A stretch of 64,000 nt of DNA. Origin: Chamaea fasciata. Taxonomy: Eukaryota; Chordata; Aves; Passeriformes; Sylviidae. Made by a program: the position numbers and the translations under genes. How positions within the stretch are numbered: position 1 is the first letter of the stretch; each line of letters starts with the position of its first letter. The notes beneath the pieces are model-generated. The model had not been told where the DNA came from. It did no database searches and worked only from the letters and a program-made list of their open reading frames with translations. This document shows positions 1 to 13,632 of the stretch, piece after piece. Location: positions 17,905,740 to 17,969,739 of the forward strand of contig JARCOQ010000012.1 in NCBI GenBank assembly GCA_029207755.1, read 5' to 3'.

Positions 1-300
1 CAGAGCCCCAGTTAGGCTAGCCTAGTTCATTAAAGAGTAGAAGTAATCAAGTCCCTGGGTGACAATGATAGGTTGGATTCGAACTCAGACAGGGACCCCA
101 GCCAATCCCATTCAATCCTGAATGCAGACATCTCATTGGTCAGTGAGCTGGGCGGGGCAGAGACCCCAACCAATCAGGTGTTTGGGTGGGGATTTGAACC
201 CCCTATAAAAGGAGCGTCCATCAATAAATGCTGGCTGTGGTCGCATGACCTTGGCCGTGCTCAGTCGTGTGCCTGCCTCCAAAACTGTGACCAAATGTGA
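1..300 (+). repeat. Probable solo LTR of an endogenous retrovirus (left edge may be cut by the window)
   Basis: The stretch has a compact retroviral promoter layout: CCAAT at 102-106, inverted CCAAT (ATTGG) at 135-139, CCAAT at 170-174, a TATA box (TATAAAA) at 204-210 and a polyadenylation signal AATAAA at 223-228. A TATA box only about 20 bases before a polyA signal is unusual for a host gene but reasonable for an LTR with a short R region. No coding sequence and no second LTR is visible. The TG and CA ends and a target-site duplication could not be fixed, so both borders are approximate. A host promoter is the alternative. Confidence 0.42.
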
Positions 301-3300
301 CTGAGTGGAAGTGCTCCACCCCTTCTGATAACAAAATGTTCTTATGAAAATCTGCCATGAATGTGGCAAATGTGCCCAAAAAGTAGCTTCACTTCACTTG
401 GCGTAGGCCACGTTTTAAAAATAGGTATGTTAGAGATACTGAAGTGCTCCAGAAAATAAGATGCCAGAAACTGCCGGATGAGAAGCAGTTTCCAGGAGGT
501 CTTGGTCAGCAAGTCATTAGCGGTGAGAAAATGCAATATGCACTCTTTCCCATACATAGCATGATACTTGGTCATCTCTTGTTTCTCAGTGTTTGTTGCT
601 TTTTTTTCTCCTTTTCACAATAATATGAAAGAGTTGGTATAAAAATACCATGCCAACTGCAGCTTTTGTTTAAAAATTATGTTACTAACCCTTATGAGTC
701 AGAAGGCAAGAAAAATATCCTGAAATATATATATATCACTTCTGAGATCTTATCCAGTGTCATGATTATTATTTTTTTTTTGAACAATGTTGAGAGTAGT
801 GTCCACATCCTAGAAAAATAGGAAATGGGGGAGGGGAATAAAAAAAAAAAATTAAGAAACGTCTGTGTCTTTTTATCTCTCCAGTCAATAACACATCCAG
901 CAGTGCTGGTAGTAAAATTAACAGAATGTTTGCATGGAAGAACCATCCAGAAGGTTGTCTGGTCCTTGTCCTGCTCCTTCAGAGAGTTGCACCCAGAAAG
1001 TATTCTCCTTAAACAAAGTTCTGGCTGTTTCCAGCTCAGACAGAGTTGCAAACAAGGAGCCCAGCCTGTCCTCTGTGAGCTGCACGCTCAGCCCAAGGGG
1101 CCAAATTTGCCGGGTCCTGGGTCGGGTGAACCCAAACCAGCTGTTGCAACATGGGTGTGAAGTGGGTCCAGCCTCTCCTATCAGCCATGCTCCATCTCTG
1201 ACTTAGTGGAAGTGGGTCCCAAACCTGGCTTTCTGTGAAGAGAATGCCAAATCTTTTATTTATCTGCAGCACACAATCCACACAGACCATAAAAATAATG
1301 GATCTTGCAGCCTGTTTAAAGTACCTATCAGTTCTGTAAGAACGGACTTATTGTATGTAGAGACCATATTTGGTCTTGCTTGGATAAAACCAAACAATTT
1401 CCCGTAGAGTTAGCAAAGAAAAATATCACCCATGGCTTTTTATTGCATGCACATTTCTTTAAAGATCTGTTGTACATCTGAAATTCTGAATGGATCAGTA
1501 ATTTGTCTAAGCAGCTCTTTCCCCTACAAAGTGAAGTATTAACAACAAGGAAATTCTGTGTCTTTAATTTTTTTTTTTTTTTTTTGGCTGCAGTCAGGTA
1601 AATCAGTTTGTGACTAGTTGTTCAGCGAAGGATTATAGCAGGCAACATTGCTAAAAAACCGTGCATGCTTCATGAATACGAGTCCTGCCAGACTCTCGAG
1701 TGCTGTTTGCTGTCCACAGGAGATGGCACTCCACGCTCAGGGTGGGTCACTCAGGGCACACTGCAGGTGAGGAGGTGGGAGCTGTGATGTTCAAAGGCAG
1801 GCAGAGGGAATCCCTGTGAGAACTGGCTCTCCTGCTCCCTTCAGCCTCGTTGTGGAGGTGCATCCCATGTTATCCAACCAGAACAGGAACTGGTAAGAGT
1901 GGTCAATCACAGTAGTCAGCATCATCAAAGATTATATTCCCAACTGTAGAGTGGGTGTTTAATTGCTGCAGTTGTGACACACGGTCTGAGTATGTGTCTG
2001 GGTATATTTACTATGAAGGGCAAGTTTGGCACCCGTTTCTCAGTGTCAATGTGCGCAAGCTGTAGAAAATGGGAATTTTTTTGCTTTTAAAGTAAATGTT
2101 AGAGAACAACCTGATTTCAGGTACAGCTCTCTCTGGACATATTGGTATATTGTATCCTTAACAGCAGATACAGGCAGTTTTCACAGAGAATAGAATAATA
2201 ATCAAAAAGTTCTCCCATCCTCTCAGGACTCCCACATTTAGGTAGACATTGCTCAGGCCAACAGGATGACAGTCTGTGTCACTGCTTAAAAAAGTTTTCT
2301 TATAAACAAACGCTGAAGCTTTGCATCCTGCCTAGGAGTGATAAATAAATATATCTTTTTTTCAGTAGAAAATACTGAAAAGAATTGAGAATCCTGTTTG
2401 GCAACAGCGACAAAAATGCTTAATCAAAAGGAATTGTGCTTTGCGAACTGTTTAAATCCAAATTAAATATGAGGTGGATTGTGTCAATAATGGTGATGAT
2501 GTAACTCATCACGGATATTTATTTATGTATGTATTTTGCAGAAATCTGCTAAATGAGGCAGCTTCTGATGCAGCTAATTGCCAGTTAATTGGCTCCCAGG
2601 AGTTAAACACTCCCAACGGAGGATGCCAGTGACTGGTTTTGACTGCCACTGCCTGTTTGTGAACTCAGGGCATGAGACAGCTACAAAACCAGTCAAGATG
2701 TAAAATGCACAGCTCATAATTTTGGTGTGAACTGGAAATTTGGTGGCAGTGCAGACAGCCCCAAGGACTCTGTTTATTCACGGTAAATGAACTTGCTGCT
2801 GTCTGGCCTGGCTGAGCTGAAGCTCTGGCTCAGCCCCGTGCCAGGAGAGGTGGCTGCCACATACCACAGCTGCTCTGAGGCTCCCAGTGACCCAAGGCCA
2901 GGCTCAAGGTGCTGCTCAGGCTTTGCCCTGCTCTTCTCCAGCTTACTGACACAAGTGTAGCACCTAATGCAAGAGATTAGAAGTATCCCCTCCTCCCCTG
3001 CTAAAATACAAAGACTCCAAGAAATTCTGAATCAAGAAAACAGGTCTAGAAAATTATTAGGCTGTAGGGACTCAACAGAATTAAAACTATCAAACACTTC
3101 AAGTGCGTTTTCTTAACCTCTAGTCAAACATGAATTTAGGCTATGTGGCAGTTAAGGTATTTAGTGCAATTTCTTGGAGCTTTTTGCTTTTAAATAGCAT
3201 TCAGAAAACTTAATGAAAAATGGATGAAGAACAAAAGGATCTATAAAGCTTGGTATTAAAATAATAGCCATTTAACGTCACATGCAAGTAAAAAAATGGA

Positions 3301-6300
3301 ACTTCTGTATCAGTGGAAAATGAATTTTGGCTGGTCTGCTAATATGCTTGCAACCCACCCCCTCTCAAAAATGCCTGTAAAAATAACAGTGATAATTTAA
3401 TGTCTACAGGGATTAGTATTTAACAAAATTAAACAAACTTAAAACCTGACTTCAAATATTTATGTTAAAATTCCTAGCAAGCAAGAACATGACCAGCCAT
3501 TATAAACTGCTATTCCAGCATTCCAACTGGATTTTACTGCATTAAGAATTTATAATCTGATTAGACTACACACAGCTTTAAAGATTTTAAAAATCAGGCT
3601 GCTTCAAATACTGACAAAAATATTTTCCTTAACTTCTGATAGGTGTATAAAGAAGATTATTTGCCTTCTGAGCGCTAATATGTAGGTGTAGTCCATGAGG
3701 ACTGGAAAAACCAAAGTTTTCTAACAATGAAGGTGTGGATAAAACAGAAAACTGAGTTAAGGAAAGTAAATATTTCAGGCATAGCTTCACTAATAATACC
3801 TGGTGCATCCTCACAAGGTGTGCAACATTCTGTTCCAGTGAGAAGGGTTAGATTTTGCTATTGCATGAGGTACTGTGGAGATCTGTAAATAATTTAAATG
3901 TCTATATATTAAAAATCAATACCTGCTCAGCAGGGCACAGCTGTGCCCTGCCCAGCTGCACGAAGGACAGGGAAAAAGCAGACTTGCCCAGATGGTGGGA
4001 AATGGGCTGGAAATATCTGTTCTCTGGTGAACCTGAAGAGCTGTGGCAAGGATGGAATATCATTCTTATCCTGAATTTTAGTCAATGTTACTGTGGGTGC
4101 CAAATTTTTGGTTTGCTGTTCTCCCCAGTAATCAACTAGTCTGCAGGATGATGGCATGTATCCTTCCCCAGAGAGAGAATACTCTCTGCCTTCTCATCTG
4201 TTATTTTAAGAAAACACCAGACTTATTAAATTGCAAAGACCACTGATAAACAGAACTAGCAAGTGGATTCAACTTGCCAGCATTGTTGTGATTTTGGGAG
4301 TGTGTTAGGCAGCTGTGTTGCAATTAGATGAAAAAAATAACAATCCAAAGAAGAGCAATCAAGGCGAATTTGTGGTAACCTCAGTCTTCATAGGACCTTT
4401 AATATATCTGGGGCCATTTGAATGGTTCTTCAAAAATAGTAAGCTGCACATTTGGCTCTGGCTTAAGGTATATAAACTGCTTAATGATGATGGTTTGTTT
4501 GGGTTCCCTTTCCACCAGCAGTGGAAGGCAGCCTTAAAGGAAAGCAGTACTCTAACCCTGCAAGACACATTTATGGGACTGCAGTGTTTTGCCATTCAGC
4601 TGAAGCCTGCTGCTTGCCACAGGAGACTGACCATGCCCGGGCTATTAGCAGTCCAACCTCTGCCAAAGTACCCAACAGCTTAAACCCACAAAAGTATGGT
4701 GGTTTAAAATTTCTACTTTTCTGTAAAATTAGTGACAATTTGTCAATTACTTTTCTTCTACAGGAGCAGGTTAATCAAGAGAAACATCATCAGGAAAGCT
4801 TTTAAGCCTCTGTTTTGGTAACACGATGTTCACAAAATAGTCTGCTGCTTCAACATCACTCAAAGGAGGTTCCTTTGGCATGTGTTGACTACTTGTAGAA
4901 AGGGCACATAAAGACCTCACTAAAGGAGATACGATGTGGTGATATTCTCATTATAGTACTTGAGTCAAATGCAAATGTTCCAATAACCAAAACCAGCACT
5001 GGAACCTCTGATCCAGTTCTCTGGCTTGCAAGCATCATGCTCTCCTGAGTATGAATGTGAGCATACACCAGGTATGATAGATGAATTTAGAAATCCTTTT
5101 GCCCAAAATTGCAGGGCCTAACTGAGAAGGAAACCTGGTTGTCCCCATCAGTGAGTGCTAGTGCTGACCTGCTGGAGACCAAACATTTAGGTGATGTGTG
5201 CAGGGGACAGATCTGCACTAAGGCAGATAAATGGCCAGGAGGTGCTGGGGATCAGGCTATGCTTAGGAGCATGTGAAATAATAAAGATGACAGATGTCTG
5301 CTAGTACACGTTTAGTTATTTAGTTTTATTTGAGTAACATTGTCACAGTGTGTTTATTTCAAAGAAGAAGCTAAAGCCTCTATCACAGGATTTTGTTGTT
5401 GTTCTAAACTGAAACTCCTTTTATTCTGCTAATCCTTTCACAGGCTGCAGGCTCTGTCTCCTCTTTTCAGGCACACAGTCCACTGCTTTATTTTCCTGCT
5501 CCTCTGTTCTGACTCTTGTACTTGGTCTGACTTCTCTACTTCCTTAACTTCTGACTTGTTCTCCTCTTCTCTTGCCAGCGTTGGGAAATGTGGGCTGCAT
5601 TTCATTACCATGAAGAGGAAACCTCAGCCTCCCTTGCCCTTCTCTGTACACTGCAACGATAAGGCAGAAATATCAGGAAAAGCCTTGTCCTAGGGACCAG
5701 GTGACTTTTTCAGTGGGATATTCTCAGTGTGAGCTCCCACACGCTGCTGCACGCGGAGCAGCCTGTGCAGCAGTACAGCTGTGTCCAGGAGGGGATTACA
5801 CGCAACCTGCTACTCCTGCTGAGCCTCACATTGCACCTTCCACTTCTGCCTTATTCCTCGACATCAGGGACCTTCAGCAGTGTCTACTGCAGGGCAGTGC
5901 TGCCAGGTGAGGATGAGGGAAGCCCACAGACAGCTGCAGAGCAGTTCTTTTTGGTGGCTCCCACTGCACCCCCACTGGCAGTGCTACATGGGTCTATGGG
6001 GAACAGAGGTTCAAACTTGCCCCCTGACTGTGGGACTTCAGCACATAAAGGAGCTACTGTGACCCTCGAAGCAAAGGAGAGAAGGCTACAACCCTCCTAC
6101 TAAATTTCCAGACAGAAACCGAATGCCAAACCTACCTTGATGATATGAGAGGCATGTGGAGGAAACCCCTGTGATGTTCCTAAAATGCCCGGATTGCCCT
6201 AGTGAGAAAGTGCAGCACTGCACACTGACTGTTCTCGATAAATAATGCAGCTTTATGTTCTTTTGGCCCTTGTTATCTGTCCAGCATCTGGTTTCTGTGC

Positions 6301-9300
6301 TCTCTGGATCTCAATATTCTGACCTGGAATTTTACCTGCAAATGGTAGAAATGCGTTGTTAAATCCCCTGATGTAGAAATGGGCAGTGTGTAAAGCTCTG
6401 CCCTGCAAGCCTGCTGGAGGACATGGGGGTCTTCTCTAGGACCCTATGTGACTGATTACTAACTGATAAATTCTGATTTTGAGAAAAGCAACTGGTAGTG
6501 GAGATCAGTCCTTCTCTAGTGGCTAAAGGGGCAGATGCCAGCCCATTCAGCTGATTTACTGTTTGTCCCTTGGCTGAGAAATCCCACAAGTGACAGCTAC
6601 ATCTCTGGGAGTGCTCTCACAGGGCCCTCTACACCTGCAAAGATTTTCAGTATTTACCAAGCAGAAAAGCAGTTACAAAATGCTGCTGTAAAGATCACCA
6701 ACTCAGCTATAAAAACAGCCAGAGTTCAGCTGTGTCAGGGAGTGCTGTGGCTCAGACAAGGACAATATGACAGATACAGCTTTTTACAGCCCGCTTTTAA
6801 GCCCTACTCATGCCAATGGCAAAGACCCTTGCACCATCTTTGAAGTACAATTTGTTTTATGGAAAATGCTGGATTTTTTTTTTTTCCTTTTTTTCTCCCC
6901 CTAACTCTTTTCTTTTTGCTCATTGTGATTGATCATGGTGAACAGATCATTCAGTCTGGAAACTTCATCAGCAGCTGCTGCCCAGTGGGAAAGTCTCTTG
7001 CTGTCCATTCCCGAAAGCTGTCAGTCCTCATGGATGTGTCATTGCCCGAATCAGAAAGATTAAATAAAACATCAGTATGCAATTTCTGAGTTACACAGCA
7101 CACAGAAGGATTTTTTTTTCTTAGACAAGCCTAGGCTCTAGCAGAAGAAACCAGCCTGGAAGTTGGCTGACCCCCACACTGCTCCACTCCCCCTGCTTAC
7201 CTCACACAGCATCTCTGCAGCTTTTTCCTGTGAAAAATGTTCCTCCTTCAGAATTAAAAACTTTATTTGCATGTATTGGTGTCCTTGCAACCCTCAGGCT
7301 ACCAAAAACCCATGTGTGCTCTGCACCAGCCAAGGGATAGTGTGAGACCTCTGGAGCAGCACTACAGGAATGAGCAGGTCTGGAGAAAAGACACAGCTTG
7401 AACTTGATTGCACAACTGCAGATAAAGCAAAGCCTAATTCCCACTTTTGCCTCTGATTTTCTCTCACATTACTGGGGTTTATGCCTTCTGCTCTGATCCC
7501 ACCAAGGTGAGCCCTGCAAAAGTGTCCTCACACTCAGGCTGGTTGGTGGACATTTGACTGTGCCTACACAGCTTCTGCAAACTTGGGATCCATTAAGAGA
7601 ATCTCTAAACTAGGCATCACTTAATCCTTGATTTCTGAGCGGGTATTTTGAGAACTTCAGTATGCTAAACTTTTAAGGTAAAGCTTATTCTTCAATATTA
7701 CCCTGGATAGTAAAAGGCTAAAATGTTCAAAGTGCCTTCCTGAATCGAAATTCCTGGAAATACACATTTAAAACAAAGCTATGTGAAAATGGCTGTAAAA
7801 ATCATCCAAATACATCAACTGTTGTGTTATAGCTCAGATTATGTTAATGAGAAGAAATTTTCCTGTAGGAAATTGCCTAGGATCTTACACAACCTTATTT
7901 TGGATGCAGATGTAAACAAGACATGGACTTCTCAGCAAAGCTTGGGGTAATTGCAGGTTTCACACCTCCTTGAACAGAAGTCATTCAATCTCTCAAGTTT
8001 ACATTCTTCTGGCTGTAAATCTGTGTTGGTGTATTCTGTATAGTTAGTTTTACCTCTTAGCAAGGTAGTCTCAGCATTTACATCTCTCATTTACATCTCT
8101 AGTGGCTCTATCTCTGTTTTATCAAAGAATACAAAGGCTAAGGTCAATGAACTGAGATGGAATTTAAAAGAAAAAAAAAAAGGTATTTATGCTTCCTGGG
8201 GTGTGCACAAGTATTGCACAATAATATTTGACTTAAAGCTTGCACTTAACTCAAAGTGCACTTTGGTAAACAGCTCAACCCGAGTTTAAATGAGATTTAC
8301 AAACACCCATCAGCTCAGTATACACTTTGACAGACACCGCTTATGATGTATTTATACATGTATTTATGGTGTAATAATGATGTACACTGTCCACGTATTA
8401 ATAACCAGTGCTGACTTGTATCTTGACTTTATTTTTAAACTTAGAATTTATTTTAAAGAACATGTTTAGACAATTTTACTGAGAAGAACTAGAAACTCCT
8501 GGGTTTCCAAAAGAAATGGCAGCTTTTCTTGCAGTTCTTAAAAAATCTATGCTCAGGGGATTTAAGGACCTGTTGTAATATGATCATGAGTTAGTAATAT
8601 TGCTATATAATATTCTTATGCATGTGTGAATCTTGTATTTGCAAATATCACAACTATCTTTAAAACTGAAGTATCTTCAGAATTATGAGACTTCATGGTG
8701 CTCACTGATGTCTTTATATATCAGGTTTATCTAAGCAGTTGACCAGGTGTGTAAAAAAATCCATCAAAAGAATGTCACTCCTGCCCCCTGAACAGAAAAA
8801 CTTGTTCATAGAATAGTTTGAGTACACAGAAACATGGAATTAAATTAGCTAATCCTGCAAAACAGATGTTAACACAGACTGGAACACCCCTGGATCACAA
8901 AGTATAAGGCCCTGGTTATAAGCCACACTTTCTGTTGCAGTTTTCCAACAGATTGGAGATCTGTCTTGTTTTCTTCTTTCCTAGTTTCCTAAAGTAACAG
9001 ACTTATGTTTGAAGCATTGCTCTTTATAAACGTCACTTTACAGAAGTTTTCTCCTTGGTTTGGGGTTTTTCAGTTCTAGTGCTTCTGAGCAGCTAAAGCT
9101 CAGCCATGAATTCCTCGGACTATTTCGGAAGGCCTCAAAGGGAAACAAAGGGATTTTGTTAAGATGGTATACTCATAGACCATCCAGGGAGGTTCTGTGA
9201 GCTGATGGCTAAAGGTGAACTTGCTCCTTTTGGCCTCTGCGTGCCCCTTTCCCTGTGTGAAATACAGAGGATGGTCCCCACCGGCTGCGAAGGGCAGCCG

Positions 9301-12300
9301 GGACGCCGCTCCTGTCCCCTGGCTACGTTCAGTCAATGACAAGCGTGTTCATCTTTACATTTGTGGTAAAATGAGTGAATGGGACTGGCCCCTGGAACTT
9401 CAATTAATGAGAACAGATTCCACTGAACATTAAGGGTCATTCTCAACTGCTTCACTGCAGTGTGAGTGCCAGCCTCGCTCAGGCATGTGGGCAATAAAGG
9501 ATTAACGTGTTTGCACCTCGCTGCTTTAATTTAATTTAAAGCCTGATCCTATGAGGCAATGAAGACCTCCACTCTTGTTGCCTTCAGCAGGATTTGAGGG
9601 ACTTGGGAGCAGTTGAGAAAAGGGTCTTTAATTTTCTGTCAGGAGCACAAGCATGTGAAGGAGAGCTATTCCTGCTGTACGCACTCGTAATATGTACAGG
9701 ATTGGGCACTTTTTGTAATAGTCTGCTTAAATCTTACTGTGTTGCTAGGGAACTGGCCCTGTCCACAACCAAAAAACATGGAGACATTGTGTCCTACTGG
9801 GTTCTGGCAGAGTTTACCATAAGAAATGGCTTAATTGCAACACGATCTACTAGCAGGAGTACAAAAAATGTGATTTGTCAGCTTCTTTTTTTTTTAATTA
9901 CAAATATTTTAATTCTAGCACACACATGGAAATCCCTTTCAAGCTGAAGGCTAGGCATGTGAGGACACCACCAGAATCAAACACTTCTTTCCTTTATTCT
10001 TTAAAATACTGATTCAGCTATTTTTAAATTTACTCCAGTCAAAGTACAGTGTTTGGAAGCTTAACAAGCTTGGATACTCTCTGCTCTTTTGTACAAATTA
10101 AGGCTATTACTGTTTTCAAGACTCTTATAAAAAGACTTGATTATGTATGTTTCCAAAATGTATGGCTTTTCAAATTTCCAGACTGCATTTAAAAGTATCA
10201 GATATAAGAAACCTGTATTTATGGAGAGCTAGAATGACATTTCTGACATAGTTTCTTATCCCTTTCAGGACATCAGAACTGTCTGAGTTGTTTTAAATTA
10301 GTGATAAAACAAGGCTTGAAACCCCAGATACCAAAGAATGAGTCTGCTATCAAAACAGGACAAAACCTGGGCAGAGAGAAAAAATAAGCCATGGAGAAAT
10401 CGAAATGAAATATAGTCTGAGGTGACCTCTCTTAAAACAAACAAGTAAATCCTGTCCTATTAAGCTCTCAGGAGAGCTGCTAAAGAATTTTGAAATAATC
10501 CAGACAAGGAACTCAACCCCACACTTTCATTCTTGTCAGTCCTTTTCTTGCAACTCCCTAAGAAAAAATGATCCCTTGTGTGTTTTGTACAAAAGGATGA
10601 ATTTTTATGATATAAAAGCACACACTTTAAAGCTGTAAGTCCTCATTCCTTCTTCAGGTTTATGGAGAAACACATGTTGATCCTCTCCAAGGCATAGGTG
10701 GGCAGGGAGGCAAGAAACACTATTCTGGATTCATCAGCCTTCTTTGTGGGGCCTGACCAGGAGCAATCTCACAGCACAATACTATTAAAAACCTATCATA
10801 ATATGGCACCTGTTCATAGTAATTTCTCCTTCTCTCAGGATGGCTGCACAATTTAACAGCAAAAAGATGGAAGACACTGAGGAACTGGGAGACTAGCCAA
10901 GTAAGGATGTTTCTTCATGTCAGACCTGTAGCTTACAATGTCATGCATGTGTACACAAGTGCCTTTTCACAAAACTCCTTGTGTGACAGAGAAGGCATTT
11001 CAATATTCAGACCTCAACTTTTGTCCTCCACTGTCTGGATCCATCTCTATAAGAGATCAACTTTTTATACCAGCTGCTCGTCCCTGCGTGATTTTCTAAC
11101 CAGAGTTAATGTACAGTAATTAACGTGCCTGACCACTGCTACATGTGAATTAGAAATTTTGTGATAGGCAGCCTTGTGACATTCATTGCCACAGATCACA
11201 TGAATATTGTGGGGTTTAGCTCTCTGACCCAGTGTATTCAACAGAATGAGATTCTTCCTTAACTTGATTTCTCCTGGTATTCGTGGATGTAAATAAGGCC
11301 CTTATATTGTTCAACTATAATTTTTTTTCTGGTATACTATATTAAGATGTTTTGCCTGATCTAGATTAAGCAGCTTCATATAACTGATGAAAGAGCTATT
11401 GTTTTTCACAGCAGAAAAACTGCCACTCATCCAGATCACTGACCTATTTCTTGGGAGTTAGAAGTAACCTTTCTAAAGTTTTACTGATTTTAAATGGTAT
11501 GTTTTACACTTACTGACATTTTAGTCCCACGTCTGAAGTGTGATTACGCCATTATTTAAGGATCAGATAAAAAAAATTAAACTTGATTTTCAGATGCAAA
11601 AAGATTTTAGTTTTCTGTAAGTTTTGGTCCTATTCTAAATAAAATGTTAAATGAGTCAGAGCAATTCAGCTCCAGGGGTTATTCCATTACTCAGTGATAC
11701 AGAAATTCCTCGGGCTTAAACATCACCAGTATGGTCCTTGCCCTTTTCTTGCTCTGAGATCCAGTGGAATTTGTCTCTATTGCCTGAAAGAGATGATGAA
11801 CCATATCTAGGAGCAAGAATTTAAACAGCTCACCCTAGCTGTTACGTACATTACCCTGCAATCAGAAAAACAGCATCTACAAGTTCCTGAAGATGGGAAC
11901 AATTTGTAGGCAATCACCCTTCAAATCTTTCTTTTCACTCCTGACTTGCAAAGGCCAGTGCCAGCAGAAAACCTCAGGAGAACAAACTAATACTGCATAA
12001 AGAGATTTGTGGAGGCTGACATGAACAAATGTATTTACCACGATACATGTCTTTTCTCTGCAGGACAACAGGGCTTGCATATTCTCTGTGCTTTGCCACT
12101 ATACAGAGAGGGGTGCAAGCATTTAAAAAAGAATTAGGGTGCTGAGGTACTCAGTAAATGTTGGATTGCTGGCTCCCTACTTTTTGCCATGGAACATCTG
12201 CTAAAGAACTCTTTGGGACACTTCTGGGTTTCTAAGGACCAGCAGAATAACACAACGCTGTTAGGATGTTTTATATTTGGGGAACTTCAGTACTGACAAA

Positions 12301-13392
12301 TGCCTTCTCATTTTATCATGCTGCAATCAAGATGACAAAAAAGTGTGGCAGCTAGTAGAAACTCCCCCCACAGTACAACAAAAAACAGGGTCTCAAAAGG
12401 AAAAGTTTGGCACATGAAAAGCTGCAAACAAAAAAAAGCTAAACCTCCACCAAACCATTTCTGCTTGTTGTGAGCCTGCCAAAGCAGAACAGACTTTCTC
12501 AACAGAAAAGGCTACATTATGCTAGAAGGAAATGAGCTGCAAGGCACAGGAAAAGGGAACACGAGTGGAGATTTATGGCACTGCTGAAAGCAGGCACTGT
12601 ACTGCCAGATCAGGAGTGAGACACTTACCAAAGGATGTTACCTTTGTTAGTTCATCTGTCAAGGAAAGAGTTTCTGTTGTAGGGTATCTGAACTACTGGC
12701 ATTCATTTCAGAGAGCTCATCGCTTCGGCCTTGGGATTACTCACTATGTCTCAATCACAATTTTCTACTTTTTTTAGAAGGTAGGAAGGCAAAAAAACCC
12801 CCCCAAAACTAGCAAAACTAACCCAAACTAAACCCAGTCAAACCCAGATAGCTAATGACTTCGAAACAGAATTGTGTGGCAATTGTTGCAGAAAAGTACA
12901 AATTTAGCTTTTTTAAAATTATTATTTTTACTCTTAATATTGTACAGGTGGGATTTCACATGCTGAATTCTCCTTGATACAGACTGCAGCAGAAAAGCAC
13001 ATCTGTGGACAAATAAAACCCTTTTCCTTCTCCAGAAATATTCAGTAAAGAAAAATATAAATTTAAGGCTTTTAAGGCTCTTTCCCCCCCCCCCTCCTCT
13101 GCCAGGAATTTCTAATTACAGCTCCTTTTTAGACTTCCTCTGTAAGTAAGTTTAGTCTCAGTGGTAAGCTGCTAGCCCAGAGAAGCTGCAGAATCTCCCT
13201 GAATTTTTACCAAGCTTAATTTGAACTTTGCCATGGTTTTTATTTTCAAATGAAAACTGCAGCTTGTTTTCAGCTCTCTGAACTCAAGTGAAAGGCTACC
13301 CCAAACAATTCTGATGGAGAACTGTATGTTGGACCAGGCTTGAAGACCGTTTATCAACCCTAAAATATTACGCTGTAAATGTAACTTGCATT
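301..13392. other. AT-rich non-coding DNA, probably intron 1 of the transporter gene
   Basis: No convincing coding exon, RNA gene or intact transposon was recognised here on either strand. Open frames are short and lack family signatures. In particular I searched the minus strand for the next SLC7 exon (a GNIIGSG-type motif) and did not find it. Visible structure is limited to homopolymer runs (for example T at 1568-1586), a short tandem duplication at 8075-8100, an A/C-rich low-complexity patch near 12790-12850 and a C run at 13084-13094. Stretches such as 2540-2600 and 9480-9560 carry clustered homeodomain-like TAATTG or GGATTA words and could be conserved non-coding elements, which sequence alone cannot prove. 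Confidence 0.6.
8075..8100. repeat. 13-bp perfect tandem duplication
   Basis: The word CATTTACATCTCT occurs twice back to back. It is probably a replication-slippage duplication with no evident function. Confidence 0.85.
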
Positions 13393-13632
13393 TTGGATGG
13401 GCACCTGCTGCACCAAGGGAAATATAGGTTGGATATTAGGAAAAAGTTTTTTACAGAAAGACTGATAAAGTACTGGAATGATCTGCCTGGGGAGGTGGTG
13501 GAGTCACCATCCCTGGATGTGTTTAAAAAAAGACCGGATATGGCACTTGGTGCCATGGTTTAGTTGAGATGTTAGGGCTGGGTTGGACTCGATGATCTTG
13601 AAGGTCACTTCCAAGCCAGTGATTCTGTGATC
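13393..13632 (+). mobile_element. CR1 LINE 3' fragment, plus orientation
   Basis: The segment matches the general layout of an avian CR1 3' end: a TGCCTGGGGAGGTGGTGGAG block, a GGGTTGGACTCGATGATCTT block near 13580, and the terminal GATTCTGTGATC at 13621-13632. CR1 copies are normally 5'-truncated, and this one retains only about 240 bp with no usable ORF. The right end is well defined by the tail; the left end is estimated. Confidence 0.85.

Noticed and set aside
5701..6103. Overlapping open frames with Leu-rich stretch
   Set aside because: No domain, no splice context; three overlapping frames open at once suggests composition rather than coding.
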